Origin: Solimonas fluminis
GTDB lineage: Bacteria; Pseudomonadota; Gammaproteobacteria; Nevskiales; Nevskiaceae
NCBI RefSeq assembly: GCF_002930645.1
Contig: NZ_PSNW01000001.1
Location: 300,599-364,598 of the forward strand
Length of the DNA stretch: 64,000 bases
Direction: 5' to 3'
Part shown: piece after piece, positions 7,783 through 16,990 of the stretch
How positions within the stretch are numbered: position 1 is the stretch's first letter
Layout of the letters: each line of letters starts with the position of its first letter
Made by a program: the position numbers and the translations under genes
The notes under the pieces: model-generated
What the model saw: only the letters and a program-made list of their open reading frames with translations
The model's database searches: none
Told to the model about the DNA's origin: nothing

Positions 7783-9480
7783 TCAGTCGCCGTCCAGCAC
7801 CGCGCCCCGGTCGGCGCCGCTCACCAGCCGCGCGAACTTCGCCAGCACGCCGCGGGTATAGCGCGGTGCCGGCTGCCTCCAGGCCGCGCGGCGCGTCGCC
7901 AGTTCCTCGTCGGAGACATGGACCTGGATCAGCTGCCGGTGGGCATCGATGGTGATGCGGTCACCCTCCTGCAGCAGTGCGATCGGACCGCCGGCGAAGG
8001 CCTCCGGCGCGACATGGCCTACCACCATGCCCCAGGTGCCGCCGGAGAAGCGGCCGTCGGTGATGAAGCCCACGCTCTCGCCCAGGCCCTTGCCGATGAT
8101 CGCCGAGGTGGGCGCCAGCATCTCGGGCATGCCCGGACCGCCGCGAGGGCCGATGTAGCGGATCACCAGCACGTCGCCGGCGCGGATGCGGTCGCCCAGG
8201 ATCGCCTCCATCGCCTCGGGCTCGGAATCGAAGACGCGCGCCGGGCCGGTGATGACCGGGTTCTTCAGGCCGGTGATCTTGGCCACGGCGCCGTTCGGGG
8301 CGAGGTTGCCCTTGAGGATCGCCAGGTGACCCTCCTTGTACAGCGGCTTGTCGAAGGGGCGGATCACGTCCTGGTCGGCGCGCGGTTCGGCCGGGATGTG
8401 CGCCAGCTCCTCGGCCAGGGTCCTGCCGGTGACGGTGAGGCAGTCGCCATGCACCAGGCCCTTCACCAGCAGCATCTTCAGCACCTGCGGCACGCCGCCG
8501 GCCTTGTGGAAGTCCACGGCGACATAGGCACCCGAGGGCTTGAGGTTGCACAGCACCGGCACCCGGCGGCGCACGCGCTCGAAGTCGTCCAGCGACCACT
8601 CCAGGCCGGCGGCATGAGCCATGGCCAGGAAATGCAGCACCGCGTTGGTGGAGCCGCCGGTGGCCATCACCAGGGCGATGGCGTTCTCGATGCTCTTGCG
8701 CGTGACGACGTCGCGCGGCCGGATGCCCAGCCGGATCGCGTTGACCAGCACCGCGGCGGACTGCGCCACGCTGTCGCCCTTCTCGGGATCGGGGTTGGCC
8801 ATCTGCGAGGAGCCCAGCAGCGACATGCCCAGCGCCTCGAAGGCCGAGGACATGGTGTTGGCGGTGTACATGCCGCCGCAGGCGCCATGGCTGGGGCAGG
8901 CGTTCTTCTCGATGCCGTCGAAGTCCTCTCGGCTCATCCTGCCGGCGGTGAAGCTGCCCACGGCCTCGAAGGGCGAGACGATGGTCAGGGCCTGGCCCTT
9001 CCAGAAACCGGGCTTGATGGTGCCGCCGTAGCAGAATAGCCCCGGTACGTTCATGCGCAGCATGGCGATCATGGCGCCGGGCATGTTCTTGTCGCAGCCG
9101 CCGATGGCCAGCACGCCGTCCATGAACTGCGACTGCACCGCGGTCTCGATCGAATCGGCGATCACCTCGCGCGACACCAGCGAGAACTTCATGCCCTCGG
9201 TGCCCATCGAGATGCCGTCGGTGACGGTGGGGAAGCCGAAGGTCTGCGGCATGGCGCCGGCGGCCTTCAGCGCCGCTTCCGCACGGTCGGCGAGCGGCCC
9301 CAGGCCGGCGTTGCAGGGGTTCATCGTCGAGTGGCCGCTGGCGACGCCGACGATGGGCTTGTCGAAGTCGCTGTCGGTGAAGCCCACCGCACGCAGCATG
9401 GCGCGGTTGGGCGAACGGGCGATGCCCTCGGTGATGTTGCGCGAGCGGCTGTTAAGAACCGGCTTCCTGGCGTCGGACAT
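7783..9480 (-). CDS. ilvD: dihydroxy-acid dehydratase
   Basis: A 565-residue IlvD/Edd-family enzyme that dehydrates 2,3-dihydroxy-3-methyl acids to 2-keto acids in valine, leucine and isoleucine synthesis, also giving precursors for pantothenate. The three cysteines expected of the [2Fe-2S] type are present: NPCN (Cys56), GGCDKNMPG (Cys129) and [14 protein letters not shown] (Cys201). Length is right for the [2Fe-2S] class rather than the longer 6-phosphogluconate dehydratase. The start is ATG at 9480, divergent from a methyltransferase gene 49 bases away. No other ilv gene is nearby. The cluster depends on iron-sulfur assembly, whose genes further along this window are unusual. Confidence 0.96.
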   Translation of the reverse strand: MSDARKPVLNSRSRNITEGIARSPNRAMLRAVGFTDSDFDKPIVGVASGHSTMNPCNAGLGPLADRAEAALKAAGAMPQTFGFPTVTDGISMGTEGMKFSLVSREVIADSIETAVQSQFMDGVLAIGGCDKNMPGAMIAMLRMNVPGLFCYGGTIKPGFWKGQALTIVSPFEAVGSFTAGRMSREDFDGIEKNACPSHGACGGMYTANTMSSAFEALGMSLLGSSQMANPDPEKGDSVAQSAAVLVNAIRLGIRPRDVVTRKSIENAIALVMATGGSTNAVLHFLAMAHAAGLEWSLDDFERVRRRVPVLCNLKPSGAYVAVDFHKAGGVPQVLKMLLVKGLVHGDCLTVTGRTLAEELAHIPAEPRADQDVIRPFDKPLYKEGHLAILKGNLAPNGAVAKITGLKNPVITGPARVFDSEPEAMEAILGDRIRAGDVLVIRYIGPRGGPGMPEMLAPTSAIIGKGLGESVGFITDGRFSGGTWGMVVGHVAPEAFAGGPIALLQEGDRITIDAHRQLIQVHVSDEELATRRAAWRQPAPRYTRGVLAKFARLVSGADRGAVLDGD

Positions 9481-9529
9481 GGCGGACCTGGCTGATGAGA
9501 CGGGTGTGGAACCGTATCATGTCGGGACC

Positions 9530-10315
9530 ATGAGCAGCCCCGACATCCCGCCGGTCCAGCACTGGATCGACCGCTTGTTCGCCCGCCACGAGCGCGAACT
9601 GACCTTCCGCGAGATTTCCCGCGGACTCGCCGCCCTGACCCAGGACTACGTGCAGAAGCGCCAGCGCCTGCAGAAGGATGCCTTCGAGGGCCGCGGCAAG
9701 CGCGCCGCCTTCGCCTGCTACTACGGGCCGGTGCATTTCCTGCTGCTGCAGCGGGTGTTCGCCGCACTGGACGTGGCCGCCACCGCTCCCCTGCCCGCGC
9801 TGGACCTGGGCTGCGGCACCGGCGTGGCCGGCGCCGCCTGGGCCCGCTGCTGGAACCCCGCCCCGCCGGTCACCGGCGTGGAGCCCAACGGCTGGTCCCT
9901 GGCCGAGGCCCGCGAGACCTGGCGCGACCTGGGCCTGCAGGGCCGGCCCGTCGGCGGCCCCCTGGAGAAGCTGCGCTGGCCGCGCGGCCCCCAGGCGGTC
10001 CTGGGAGCCTACGTGGTCAACGAACTGTCCATCGAGGGCCGCCTGGCCCTGCAGAAGGAACTGCTGCGCCAGATCCAGCAGGGCAGCGCCGTGTTCATCG
10101 TCGAACCGCTGGCCACCCGCATCGTGCCCTGGTGGTTCGACTGGACCGAGGCCTTCAGGACGGCCGGCGGCCGCATCGACGAATGGCGCTACTCCCTGGA
10201 CCTGCCGGAGCGGGTCGCCCTGCTCGGCAAGGCCGGCGGCCTGGACCCGCGTGAGCATGGCTGCCGCACACTGTGGGTCCCGCCGCAGGCGGCTGCGTCC
10301 GGAATCAGGGCCTGA
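9530..10315 (+). CDS. class I SAM-dependent methyltransferase
   Basis: A 261-residue methyltransferase. Motif I is LDLGCGTG (91-98), followed by a VTGVEPNGWSL acidic strand and a motif IV-like AYVVNELS. The N-terminal 80 residues are helical and include a long basic segment (YVQKRQRLQKDAFEGRGKRA). The overall layout recalls the Rsm22-like or small-molecule groups, and I cannot assign the acceptor. The ATG at 9530 is taken as start; in-frame codons further upstream would run into the divergent ilvD gene. Its 3' end overlaps the convergent lipoprotein gene by 11 bases. Confidence 0.8.
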   Translation: MSSPDIPPVQHWIDRLFARHERELTFREISRGLAALTQDYVQKRQRLQKDAFEGRGKRAAFACYYGPVHFLLLQRVFAALDVAATAPLPALDLGCGTGVAGAAWARCWNPAPPVTGVEPNGWSLAEARETWRDLGLQGRPVGGPLEKLRWPRGPQAVLGAYVVNELSIEGRLALQKELLRQIQQGSAVFIVEPLATRIVPWWFDWTEAFRTAGGRIDEWRYSLDLPERVALLGKAGGLDPREHGCRTLWVPPQAAASGIRA

Positions 10316-10730
10316 ACAGGACGCGGTAGTTCAGCTCGATCGGCCGGGTCTGCAGCAGGTTCTCCTGCGCATCGCCGGTGGCGACCTCCAGCTGTGCCCG
10401 GTAGTCACCCGGCGGCAGCGTGGTGCGCGTGATGCTCACCACCAGCTTCAGCTCCGGCGGCTCGCCATCGATGCGCGCGGTGAACCAGTCCGCGGTCTCG
10501 CCGACGGCGGGGCCGGTGCCGATGCGCTTGGCCTTGTCCTTGTCCACGCGCACCACCAGGGTCTGCGGCGGCGGCGGTGCCGGCTGCCCCTGCACGGCGC
10601 TGAAGCTGAGGCTTCCGCCCTCCACCTCCAGGCCGCTGGCCGGCGGCGGGGGCGCCCGGCCGCAGGCAGCGGCCAGCGCCAGCAGCAGGCCGGCGGCGAG
10701 CAGCCGGGGACCCCTCACGGCCATCGGCAT
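10305..10730 (-). CDS. small predicted lipoprotein
   Basis: A 141-residue protein with a lipoprotein signal: basic n-region, hydrophobic LLAAGLLLALAAA and a lipobox Cys at residue 23, followed by a Pro-rich linker. The mature part (about 100 residues) is strand-rich and ends in a pattern like an Ig-like or BACON fold (VGETADWFTARI..., LPPGDYRAQLEV). A strong GAGGAG precedes the ATG. The PPGDYxAxLxV phrase resembles bacterial Ig-like domains, but I do not recognise a named family. It is 8 bases downstream of the peroxiredoxin gene and probably shares its transcript. Confidence 0.75.
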   Translation of the reverse strand: MPMAVRGPRLLAAGLLLALAAACGRAPPPPASGLEVEGGSLSFSAVQGQPAPPPPQTLVVRVDKDKAKRIGTGPAVGETADWFTARIDGEPPELKLVVSITRTTLPPGDYRAQLEVATGDAQENLLQTRPIELNYRVLFRP

Positions 10731-10738
10731 GTCGCTCC

Positions 10739-11374
10739 TCAACCCTTGGGCTGCGGCACGACGCGCAGGTAGGGCTTGAGTTCCTTCCAGCCCTGCGGGA
10801 ACAGCTTCTTCGCATCCTCGTTGTTGACCGCGGGCACGATGATCACGTCGTCGCCCTGCTTCCAGTTCACCGGCGTGGCGACCTTGTGCTTGTCGGTGAG
10901 TTGCAGCGAGTCGATCACGCGCAGCACCTCGTCGAAGTTGCGGCCGGTGCTGGCCGGATAGGTCAGCGTCAGGCGGATCTTCTTGTTCGGGTCCACGATG
11001 AACACCGAGCGCACGGTGAAGGTGTCGCTGGCATTCGGATGGATCATGTCGTAGAGGTTCGCCACCTTCTTGTCGGCATCGGCGATCAGCGGGAAGTTGA
11101 GCGAGGCCCCCTGGGTCTCGGCGATGTCCTTGCTCCAGCCGTGATGGTCCTCGAGCTTGTCCACCGACAGGCCGATGGCCTTGACGTTGCGCTTCTCGAA
11201 CTCCGGCTTGAGCTTGGCGGTGTAGCCCAGTTCCGTGGTGCAGACCGGCGTGTAGTTGCGCGGATGGCTGAACAGCACGCCCCAGGAGCCGCCCAGCCAT
11301 TCGTGGAAGCGGATGCGGCCTTCGGTGGTTTCCGCCTCGAAGTCGGGGGCGATATCGCCCAATCGCAGTGTCAT
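10739..11374 (-). CDS. 1-Cys peroxiredoxin (Prx6 type)
   Basis: A 211-residue thioredoxin-fold peroxidase that reduces hydrogen peroxide and alkyl hydroperoxides. The peroxidatic cysteine motif is NYTPVCTTE (Cys45). No second conserved resolving cysteine is seen, and the C-terminal extension (GDDVIIVPAVNNEDAKKLFP) is the hallmark of the Prx6/1-Cys group. Length is normal for that group. The ATG has a GGAGAAC site. A small lipoprotein gene follows after 8 bases. It should act in the cytoplasm with an external thiol donor. Confidence 0.93.
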   Translation of the reverse strand: MTLRLGDIAPDFEAETTEGRIRFHEWLGGSWGVLFSHPRNYTPVCTTELGYTAKLKPEFEKRNVKAIGLSVDKLEDHHGWSKDIAETQGASLNFPLIADADKKVANLYDMIHPNASDTFTVRSVFIVDPNKKIRLTLTYPASTGRNFDEVLRVIDSLQLTDKHKVATPVNWKQGDDVIIVPAVNNEDAKKLFPQGWKELKPYLRVVPQPKG

Positions 11375-11428
11375 GTCGTTCTCCTGTGGGGTTCGGGGGG
11401 CTCCATGATGCGCCGTTCCCGCGCCAGA

Positions 11429-13291
11429 TCAAGACATAAGGACAGAACCAATCCGCGCCTCATCCTCCGGGACCAGCGGCAGCGGCGCCTGCAACTCCAC
11501 CACGGTGCCGCCGTATTCGCCCTGGTTCCAGTGGATGCGGCCGCGCAGCAGCTCGGTACGCGCGCACATGCTGCGCATGCCGATGCCCGGGCGGCTGCCC
11601 TCGAAGCCGCAGCCGGCGTCGGCGACCTGCATGCGCAGGCGGCCGCCGCCCAGCGCGAAATCCACGCGGATTTCCGGCGCCGAGCCGTGACGCAGGGCGT
11701 TGCTGACCGCCTCGCGCAGGATGCGCGCCAGGTGGAAGGCGAACAGCGAAGGCACGGCCAGGTCGTCGCCATCCTCGGGATAGCTCCAGCGCAGCCGGCA
11801 GCCGGCCCGCTCGGTCCGCTGCTGGGCCTCCGCCTCCATCTCCGCCAGCGTGCCGCGCAGGCTCACGGCCGTTCCGGGGTCGAAGATGACGACCTCGCGC
11901 AGGTCCGCCAGTGCGGAACGCGCCAGCTCGACGTTGGCCTCGTTTTCACCGGTATGGATCAGCGTCAGCAGCTTGCCGCCCAGGTCCTCGTGCAGGTCGC
12001 GGTGGATGCGCTCCCGCTCCTCCAGCGCCGACTGCTGGCGCTCCAGCTCGCAGCGCCGCTCGAATCCCTGCTCCAGGCTGCGCCGGGCCTCGGCCACGCG
12101 CGTCTCCAGCAACAGGTTGAGATCCTCGACGTCACGGCGCGCCACCAGGCTGCGGTCGAGCACGCGCCAGCCCAGGGCCGTCAGGAACAACGACACCGCC
12201 AGGGGCAGCAGGAAGATGCTGTGCGCGTACCAGTCCGGCGAGCGCGTCAGGGCCAGGCCGAAATCGTGCAGCGCGCACAGCAGCTGCAGCCCCAATCCGC
12301 TGCACAGCAGCGCGGCGTCGCGCCGGTGCCCGTGCCGGCCCAGGGCGAAGGCAAGCCCGTACACCAGCCCCAGCAGGCTCAGCAGGTTGAAGAAGGACCC
12401 GAGGTAGCGCAGCGCCCACCACCCGCCCAAGACATTGCATAGCGTCCCGGCCGCCGCCAGCGCCAGCAGGGTCTTTTCGATCCGCGGCCGGCGTACGCCC
12501 AGGAAGCGATGCACGAACAGCAGCTGCAGCGCACAGGCCCAGTCGATGCTGCTGTGGATCAGCACCAGCTGGTAGCGCCCCGGCAGCGGCAGATCGTGCA
12601 GCGCCATGCTGGCGCTGAAGGCGCTCCAGCAGACCGCACAGAGCGCAAACCAGAGATACAGCGACTGGTCGCGGTTGCGCAGGAACAGCGTCAGGCTGAA
12701 CAGCGCCGTCACCACGGTCAGCAGCAACAGCGCGAAGCCCAGGTCATCCTGCAGCAGGCTGCGCCGGTCGTAGCGCGGCTGCAGTTCGCGCAACGTGCCG
12801 GCTTCCGGCGGATACAGGCCCGTGAAATGAGGATAGCCGCGCAGGTAGACGTGCACGACATTGCGGCCATCGGACGACAGCAGGGACTGCGGCACGGCGA
12901 ACAGCAGCGGACGGTTGGCATTGAACGCGATCGGCTCGTCGAAGCGGCCGCCGTCGCCGATGAAGCCGCGGTTGAAGTAGGCCGCCAGATTGATGCCGCC
13001 CCGCAGGAAGTACAGTGCCCAAGGCTCCTGCGCCGGCGCCGGCGTATCGACCCGGAAGCGATACCAGCCGCTGCTGCCCTCGGCCCGCCGGCCGGGCTGC
13101 TGCCAGGGATCCGGCAGCTGGACCGGACGCCAGCGGGGGTCGGCATCGTCCGGCAGCTGCATCGAGGCCTCGGGCAGGAATTCGCCGGCCGTCAGGCGCA
13201 GGCTGTCGGCGCCCCAGGCCAGGCCGCCGCCCAGGTACAGGACCAGGACCAGCAGCGCCGTCGTCCATCTCCCCCGCCACTTGCCTGCCAC
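11429..13291 (-). CDS. sensor histidine kinase with 7TM-DISM sensor, copy A
   Basis: A 620-residue NarL-type histidine kinase. A signal/anchor helix (10-26) leads to a periplasmic jelly-roll like 7TMR-DISM extracellular region (about 30-180, with GWYRFRV and VHVYLRGYPHFTG). Seven membrane helices follow (about 183-375), then a coiled coil, an H-box (ERERIHRDLHEDLGGKLL, His434) and an ATPase domain with N-box REAVSNALRHG. I place the start at a GTG (13291) because GGGGGAAGG precedes it and the resulting N-terminus (MAGKWRGRW) lines up with the paralogue just upstream (MAGAGRLWRW). A TTG at 13360 is possible but poor. It lies 72 bases downstream of that paralogue. No response regulator gene is next to it. 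Confidence 0.9.
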   Translation of the reverse strand: MAGKWRGRWTTALLVLVLYLGGGLAWGADSLRLTAGEFLPEASMQLPDDADPRWRPVQLPDPWQQPGRRAEGSSGWYRFRVDTPAPAQEPWALYFLRGGINLAAYFNRGFIGDGGRFDEPIAFNANRPLLFAVPQSLLSSDGRNVVHVYLRGYPHFTGLYPPEAGTLRELQPRYDRRSLLQDDLGFALLLLTVVTALFSLTLFLRNRDQSLYLWFALCAVCWSAFSASMALHDLPLPGRYQLVLIHSSIDWACALQLLFVHRFLGVRRPRIEKTLLALAAAGTLCNVLGGWWALRYLGSFFNLLSLLGLVYGLAFALGRHGHRRDAALLCSGLGLQLLCALHDFGLALTRSPDWYAHSIFLLPLAVSLFLTALGWRVLDRSLVARRDVEDLNLLLETRVAEARRSLEQGFERRCELERQQSALEERERIHRDLHEDLGGKLLTLIHTGENEANVELARSALADLREVVIFDPGTAVSLRGTLAEMEAEAQQRTERAGCRLRWSYPEDGDDLAVPSLFAFHLARILREAVSNALRHGSAPEIRVDFALGGGRLRMQVADAGCGFEGSRPGIGMRSMCARTELLRGRIHWNQGEYGGTVVELQAPLPLVPEDEARIGSVLMS

Positions 13292-13363
13292 CCTTCCCCC
13301 ATGTCGGCCGATACCGGCGGATTCTGCCGCCAAGGCGGCGCCCCTGAGAACCCGGGGCAAGGC

Positions 13364-15199
13364 TCAGCCGCCCATCGGCAGCGGCGCGCGCAACTCGACG
13401 CAGGTGCCGCCGCCGGGCCGCGGCAACCAGCGCACGCTGCCCCGCAACTGCCGCGCGCGGGCCAGCATCCGGTTCATGCCGCCGCCGGGGCGGTAGGGGC
13501 CGCCACCGCTGCCGTCGTCGCGCACTTCCAGCCGCAACTCGCCGCCCGGCTCCACCGCCATGGCCACCTCGACCTGCCCCGGGCGGCCATGGTGCAAGGC
13601 ATTGCCCAGTGCCTCGCGCAGGATGCGCGCCAGGTGGAAGGCGAAGCCGGACGGCACCTCCAGCCGGTCCGCCTCGTCCGGATACTGCCAATCGAGCCGG
13701 CACTGCATGTCCTGGGCGCGCTGCCGCGCCTCCGTTTCCATTTCCGACAGCGCCCCGCGCAGGCTGATGGTGTCCTCCGGATTGAGCGACACCACCTCGC
13801 GCAGGTCGGCCAGCGCGGAACGCGCCAGCGCCACGTTCTGGTCGCTGCCGGCCGAATGCACCAGGGTCAGCAGCTTGGCGCCCAGGTCGTCGTGCAGGTC
13901 GCGGTGGATGCGCTCGCGCTCCTCCAGGCGCGCCTGCTCCCGCTCCAGCGCGTAGCGCTGCGCATAAGCCTGCTCCACCTCCGCCCGCACCACCGCCACG
14001 CGGGCCTCGAGATTGCGGTTCAGCTGGTCCAGCTCGCGCCGCACGACCAGGGAACGGTCGATCAGGCGCCAGGCCATCGCATACAGGAACACTGGCACGG
14101 CGAAATGCGTCAGCAGCACCGGGTTGAGGTAGCGCTCTTCGGCACCCACGATCACCGGCAGGGCGTCGTTGACCGCCAGCAGCAGCTCCAGCCCGAGGCC
14201 GACGCAGAGCAGCACGACCTCGCCGCGGGGCAGCCGGCGTCCGCGGCTCATGGCAAAGGCCAGGCAATAGGCCAGGCTGGCCAGCCCCGGCAGGTGCATC
14301 AGGCTGCCGATGTAGCGCAGCTGCCACCAGCTGCCGAGGAAGTTGGACAAGGTGCTGAGCACGGCCAGCCCCAGCATCAGGCGCTCCAGCCAGGGCCGGC
14401 GCATCTCGAGGAAGCGGTGCACGAACACCATCTGGGCGGCGAAGGACCAATCGATCGCGCTGTGCATCAGGGCCAGCCAGTACCGGCCCGGCAGGGGCGG
14501 CTGGCTGAACGCCATGTTGGCGCAGAACACGGTCCAGCAGGCCGCGGTGAGGCCGAACCAGAAATAGACCGGCTGGTCCGGGTAGCGCCGCCAGAAGCTC
14601 AGCCCGAAGCTGGAGGCGACCAGGGTCAGCAGCATCAGGCCGAGGCCGGCGTGGTTCTGCAGCAGGCGCCGCAATTCGTAGCGGGACTGCAGCGGTTCCA
14701 GCGGCCCGGCCTCGAAGGGCGGCAGGCCGGTGAAATGCGGGTAGCCGCGCAGGTAGACGTGGACGAGGTTGCCTTCGGCGCGCCACAGCGGCGTGGGCAG
14801 CGTGAACAACAGGGCCCGGTTGGCGTGCAGGGTCATCGGCTCGTCGAAGCGGCCGCCGTCGCCCACGAAGCTGCGGTTGAAGTAGACGGCGAGATTCAGG
14901 CTGGCGCGCTGGAAGTACAGCGCCCGGGCCTGCCGGGCCTGGGCCGGCGCGTCGAGGCGGAAGCGGTACCAGCCGGCGCTGCCCTGCGCAAAGCGTTCCT
15001 CGCCGCGCCAGACGTCGGGTAGCAGGATCGGGCGCCAGCGCGGATCGGCGTCATCGGGCAGCGCCGGAGAGGCGTCCGGCAGGAACTCGCCCGATTGCAG
15101 CACGAGGGCCGACTCGTCCAGGGCTTGCGCAGGCGCCGCCGCGCCTGCCAGCAGCAGGCACAGCAACAGCCATCGCCACAACCTGCCTGCGCCGGCCAC
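13364..15199 (-). CDS. sensor histidine kinase with 7TM-DISM sensor, copy B
   Basis: A 611-residue paralogue of the next downstream gene, collinear almost without gaps: signal peptide (1-26), periplasmic DISM-like domain, seven helices, H-box (ERERIHRDLHDDLGAKLL, His435) and ATPase N-box REALGNALHHG. It starts with GTG after an AGGGGG site. Shared phrases include LPDDADPRWRP, VHVYLRGYPHFTG and RSALADLREVV, while the membrane helices and the last 100 residues diverge more. The G1 box differs between copies (VADAGCGF in A, VRDDGSGGG here). The pair probably arose by tandem duplication and is likely one transcript. The ligand is unknown; DISM domains often sense carbohydrates or envelope components. 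Confidence 0.9.
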   Translation of the reverse strand: MAGAGRLWRWLLLCLLLAGAAAPAQALDESALVLQSGEFLPDASPALPDDADPRWRPILLPDVWRGEERFAQGSAGWYRFRLDAPAQARQARALYFQRASLNLAVYFNRSFVGDGGRFDEPMTLHANRALLFTLPTPLWRAEGNLVHVYLRGYPHFTGLPPFEAGPLEPLQSRYELRRLLQNHAGLGLMLLTLVASSFGLSFWRRYPDQPVYFWFGLTAACWTVFCANMAFSQPPLPGRYWLALMHSAIDWSFAAQMVFVHRFLEMRRPWLERLMLGLAVLSTLSNFLGSWWQLRYIGSLMHLPGLASLAYCLAFAMSRGRRLPRGEVVLLCVGLGLELLLAVNDALPVIVGAEERYLNPVLLTHFAVPVFLYAMAWRLIDRSLVVRRELDQLNRNLEARVAVVRAEVEQAYAQRYALEREQARLEERERIHRDLHDDLGAKLLTLVHSAGSDQNVALARSALADLREVVSLNPEDTISLRGALSEMETEARQRAQDMQCRLDWQYPDEADRLEVPSGFAFHLARILREALGNALHHGRPGQVEVAMAVEPGGELRLEVRDDGSGGGPYRPGGGMNRMLARARQLRGSVRWLPRPGGGTCVELRAPLPMGG

Positions 15200-15235
15200 C
15201 CAGCCCCCTGGCGCCCGCGGCGCCCCATGCGTCGT

Positions 15236-16600
15236 TCAGGCGGATTGTGCCTTGTGGCCGAAGCGCGCAGCGAGTCCCGCCGCCGCCACCGCCAGGCCCA
15301 CGGTCAGCCCCCACCAGATGCCGGAAGGCCCCAGGCCGGCATGGAAGGCCAGCCACCAGCCCGCCGGAAAGCCCACCGCCCAGTAGGCGAAGACCGTGAT
15401 CAGCATCGGCAGCCGCGTGTCCTTGATGCCGCGCAGGGCACCGTTGGCCGTGACCTGCACCGCATCGAAGAACTGGAACGCCGCCGCCAGCCACAGGAAC
15501 TTCACCGCCAGGGCGCCGATCGCCGCATCGCCGGTGTAGAGCCGCACGATCAGCGGCGCCAGCAGCAGCATGATCAGGGCGTTGGAAGCCGCATTGAGCA
15601 GGCCCAGCTGCATGCCGACGCGGCCGCGGAAGCGGACCTCGGCCGCGCCCAGTCCGCCGCCCGCCGCCTGGCCCACCCGCACGGTACAGGCCAGGCCCAT
15701 GCCCAGGGGGATCATGAACAGCAGGGCCGCGAAATTGATGGCGATCTGGTAGGCCGCCACGGTGGACTCGCCGAACTGCGACATCAGCAGGGCCGCCATC
15801 ACGAACAGCCCGGCCTCCGCCGCCAGGATCAGCCCGATCGGCAGGCCCAGGCGCAGCACCTCGGCGGAATCGCCCGCCGGGTGCCCCAGGCGGCCGTGGA
15901 ACAGGCGTACCGGCCGCAGCGCAGGCCGCAGCTGGTACTGCAGCGCCAGGGTCGCGGCCATCACCAGGGCCGCGATCGAGGTGGCCCAGCCGCAGCCTGC
16001 CGCCCCCAGGGCCGGCAGGCCCCAGTGCCCGAACAGCAGCCCCCAGGCCAGCAGCGCATTGACCGCCAGGCCGACGATGCCCGCCAGCAGGATCGGCCGC
16101 GGCTGGCCCAGGCCCTCGGCGGTATAGCGGAGCACGAACCAAGCGCTGAAGCCGAAGGCGCTCCAGGACAGCGCGTGCAGGAATTCCACCGCGATGCGGG
16201 AAGTATCGGCCGGCAGGCCGAGCCGCCCGATCAGCGGCCCGGCCGACAGGCGCAGCGCCAGCCACCAGACCATGGCCACCGCCAGCCCCAGCGGCAGGAT
16301 TTCGCGCAGGAACACGCCGGTCTCGGCCGCCGGCCGGCCGGCGCCACTGCGCTGCGCCACGATCGGCGAGCAGGCCATCAGCACGCCATGGAAGAAGATG
16401 AAGAACAGCACCGCGTAGTTCGCCCCCACCGCCACCGCGGCCAGCGCCTGCGCTCCCAGCTGCCCGGCGAGGATCGTGTCCACGGTTCCCATGCCCACGG
16501 CCGCGATCTGCGCCACCACCAGCGGCAGCGCCAGCTTCAGGTTGGCAGCGGCTTCACGGCGGAACGCGCCGCCGGAAGAAGGCAGGGACAGGTCGGTCAT
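15236..16600 (-). CDS. MATE family efflux transporter
   Basis: A 454-residue inner-membrane protein with about twelve hydrophobic helices in two related halves. It has the MATE opening (LPLVVAQIAAVGMGTVDTILAGQLG) and the matching second-half segments (LRLGLPIGLILAAEAGLFVM, NGALRGIKDTRLPM). It should export cationic drugs or metabolites with Na+ or H+ antiport; the substrate is not predictable. The ATG has a CCGGAG site. It lies 36 bases upstream of sensor kinase B on the same strand, so one transcript with both kinases is possible. It is divergent from cutA. Confidence 0.93.
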   Translation of the reverse strand: MTDLSLPSSGGAFRREAAANLKLALPLVVAQIAAVGMGTVDTILAGQLGAQALAAVAVGANYAVLFFIFFHGVLMACSPIVAQRSGAGRPAAETGVFLREILPLGLAVAMVWWLALRLSAGPLIGRLGLPADTSRIAVEFLHALSWSAFGFSAWFVLRYTAEGLGQPRPILLAGIVGLAVNALLAWGLLFGHWGLPALGAAGCGWATSIAALVMAATLALQYQLRPALRPVRLFHGRLGHPAGDSAEVLRLGLPIGLILAAEAGLFVMAALLMSQFGESTVAAYQIAINFAALLFMIPLGMGLACTVRVGQAAGGGLGAAEVRFRGRVGMQLGLLNAASNALIMLLLAPLIVRLYTGDAAIGALAVKFLWLAAAFQFFDAVQVTANGALRGIKDTRLPMLITVFAYWAVGFPAGWWLAFHAGLGPSGIWWGLTVGLAVAAAGLAARFGHKAQSA

Positions 16601-16672
16601 GGGGACTCCGGGGGGCGCGAAGTGTACTGCATGCACGCAGGCCGGCCGCCGCGCAGGCACAATAGCCGCGCC

Positions 16673-16990
16673 ATGACCGCCACCTTGCAGCTCGTTTTCG
16701 TCACCTGCCCGGCCGATGCCGCCGAGAGCCTGGCGCGTGCGCTGGTCGAGGCGCGCGTCGCCGCCTGCGTCAACGTCCTGCCGCACGTGGTCTCGGTCTA
16801 CCGCTGGCAGGACGCGGTGCAGCGCGACGAGGAGGCGCTGCTGCTGATCAAGGCGCCGGCGGAGGGCTTCGACGCCCTGCGCCAGGCCGTGCTGGCGCGG
16901 CACCCCTACGAACTTCCCGAGATCGTCGCGGTCCACCCCGACGCCGTTCACCAACCGTACCTGGACTGGATTCTCGCTTCATGCCGCTGA
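16673..16990 (+). CDS. cutA: divalent-cation tolerance protein CutA
   Basis: A 105-residue CutA1 homologue with the family pattern: VTCPADAAESLARALVEARVAACVNVLP near the N-terminus, YRW at about 43, and the C-terminal HPYELPEIVAV stretch. CutA forms very stable trimers with a ferredoxin-like fold; the copper-tolerance role in E. coli is old and debated. It begins a plus-strand run with the DsbD-like and thioredoxin genes and overlaps the DsbD-like ORF by 10 bases. In enterobacteria cutA also lies next to dsbD, which supports the assignment of the neighbour. Confidence 0.95.
   Translation: MTATLQLVFVTCPADAAESLARALVEARVAACVNVLPHVVSVYRWQDAVQRDEEALLLIKAPAEGFDALRQAVLARHPYELPEIVAVHPDAVHQPYLDWILASCR

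Noticed and set aside
13292..13360. Longer N-terminus for sensor kinase A from a TTG
   Set aside because: The added 23 residues precede the signal helix, have no counterpart in the paralogue, and the GTG at 13291 has a better ribosome site.
15095..16990. Long plus-strand frame ending in cutA
   Set aside because: Only the last 105 codons match CutA; the upstream part is antisense to the MATE and kinase genes, and a proper ATG exists at 16673.
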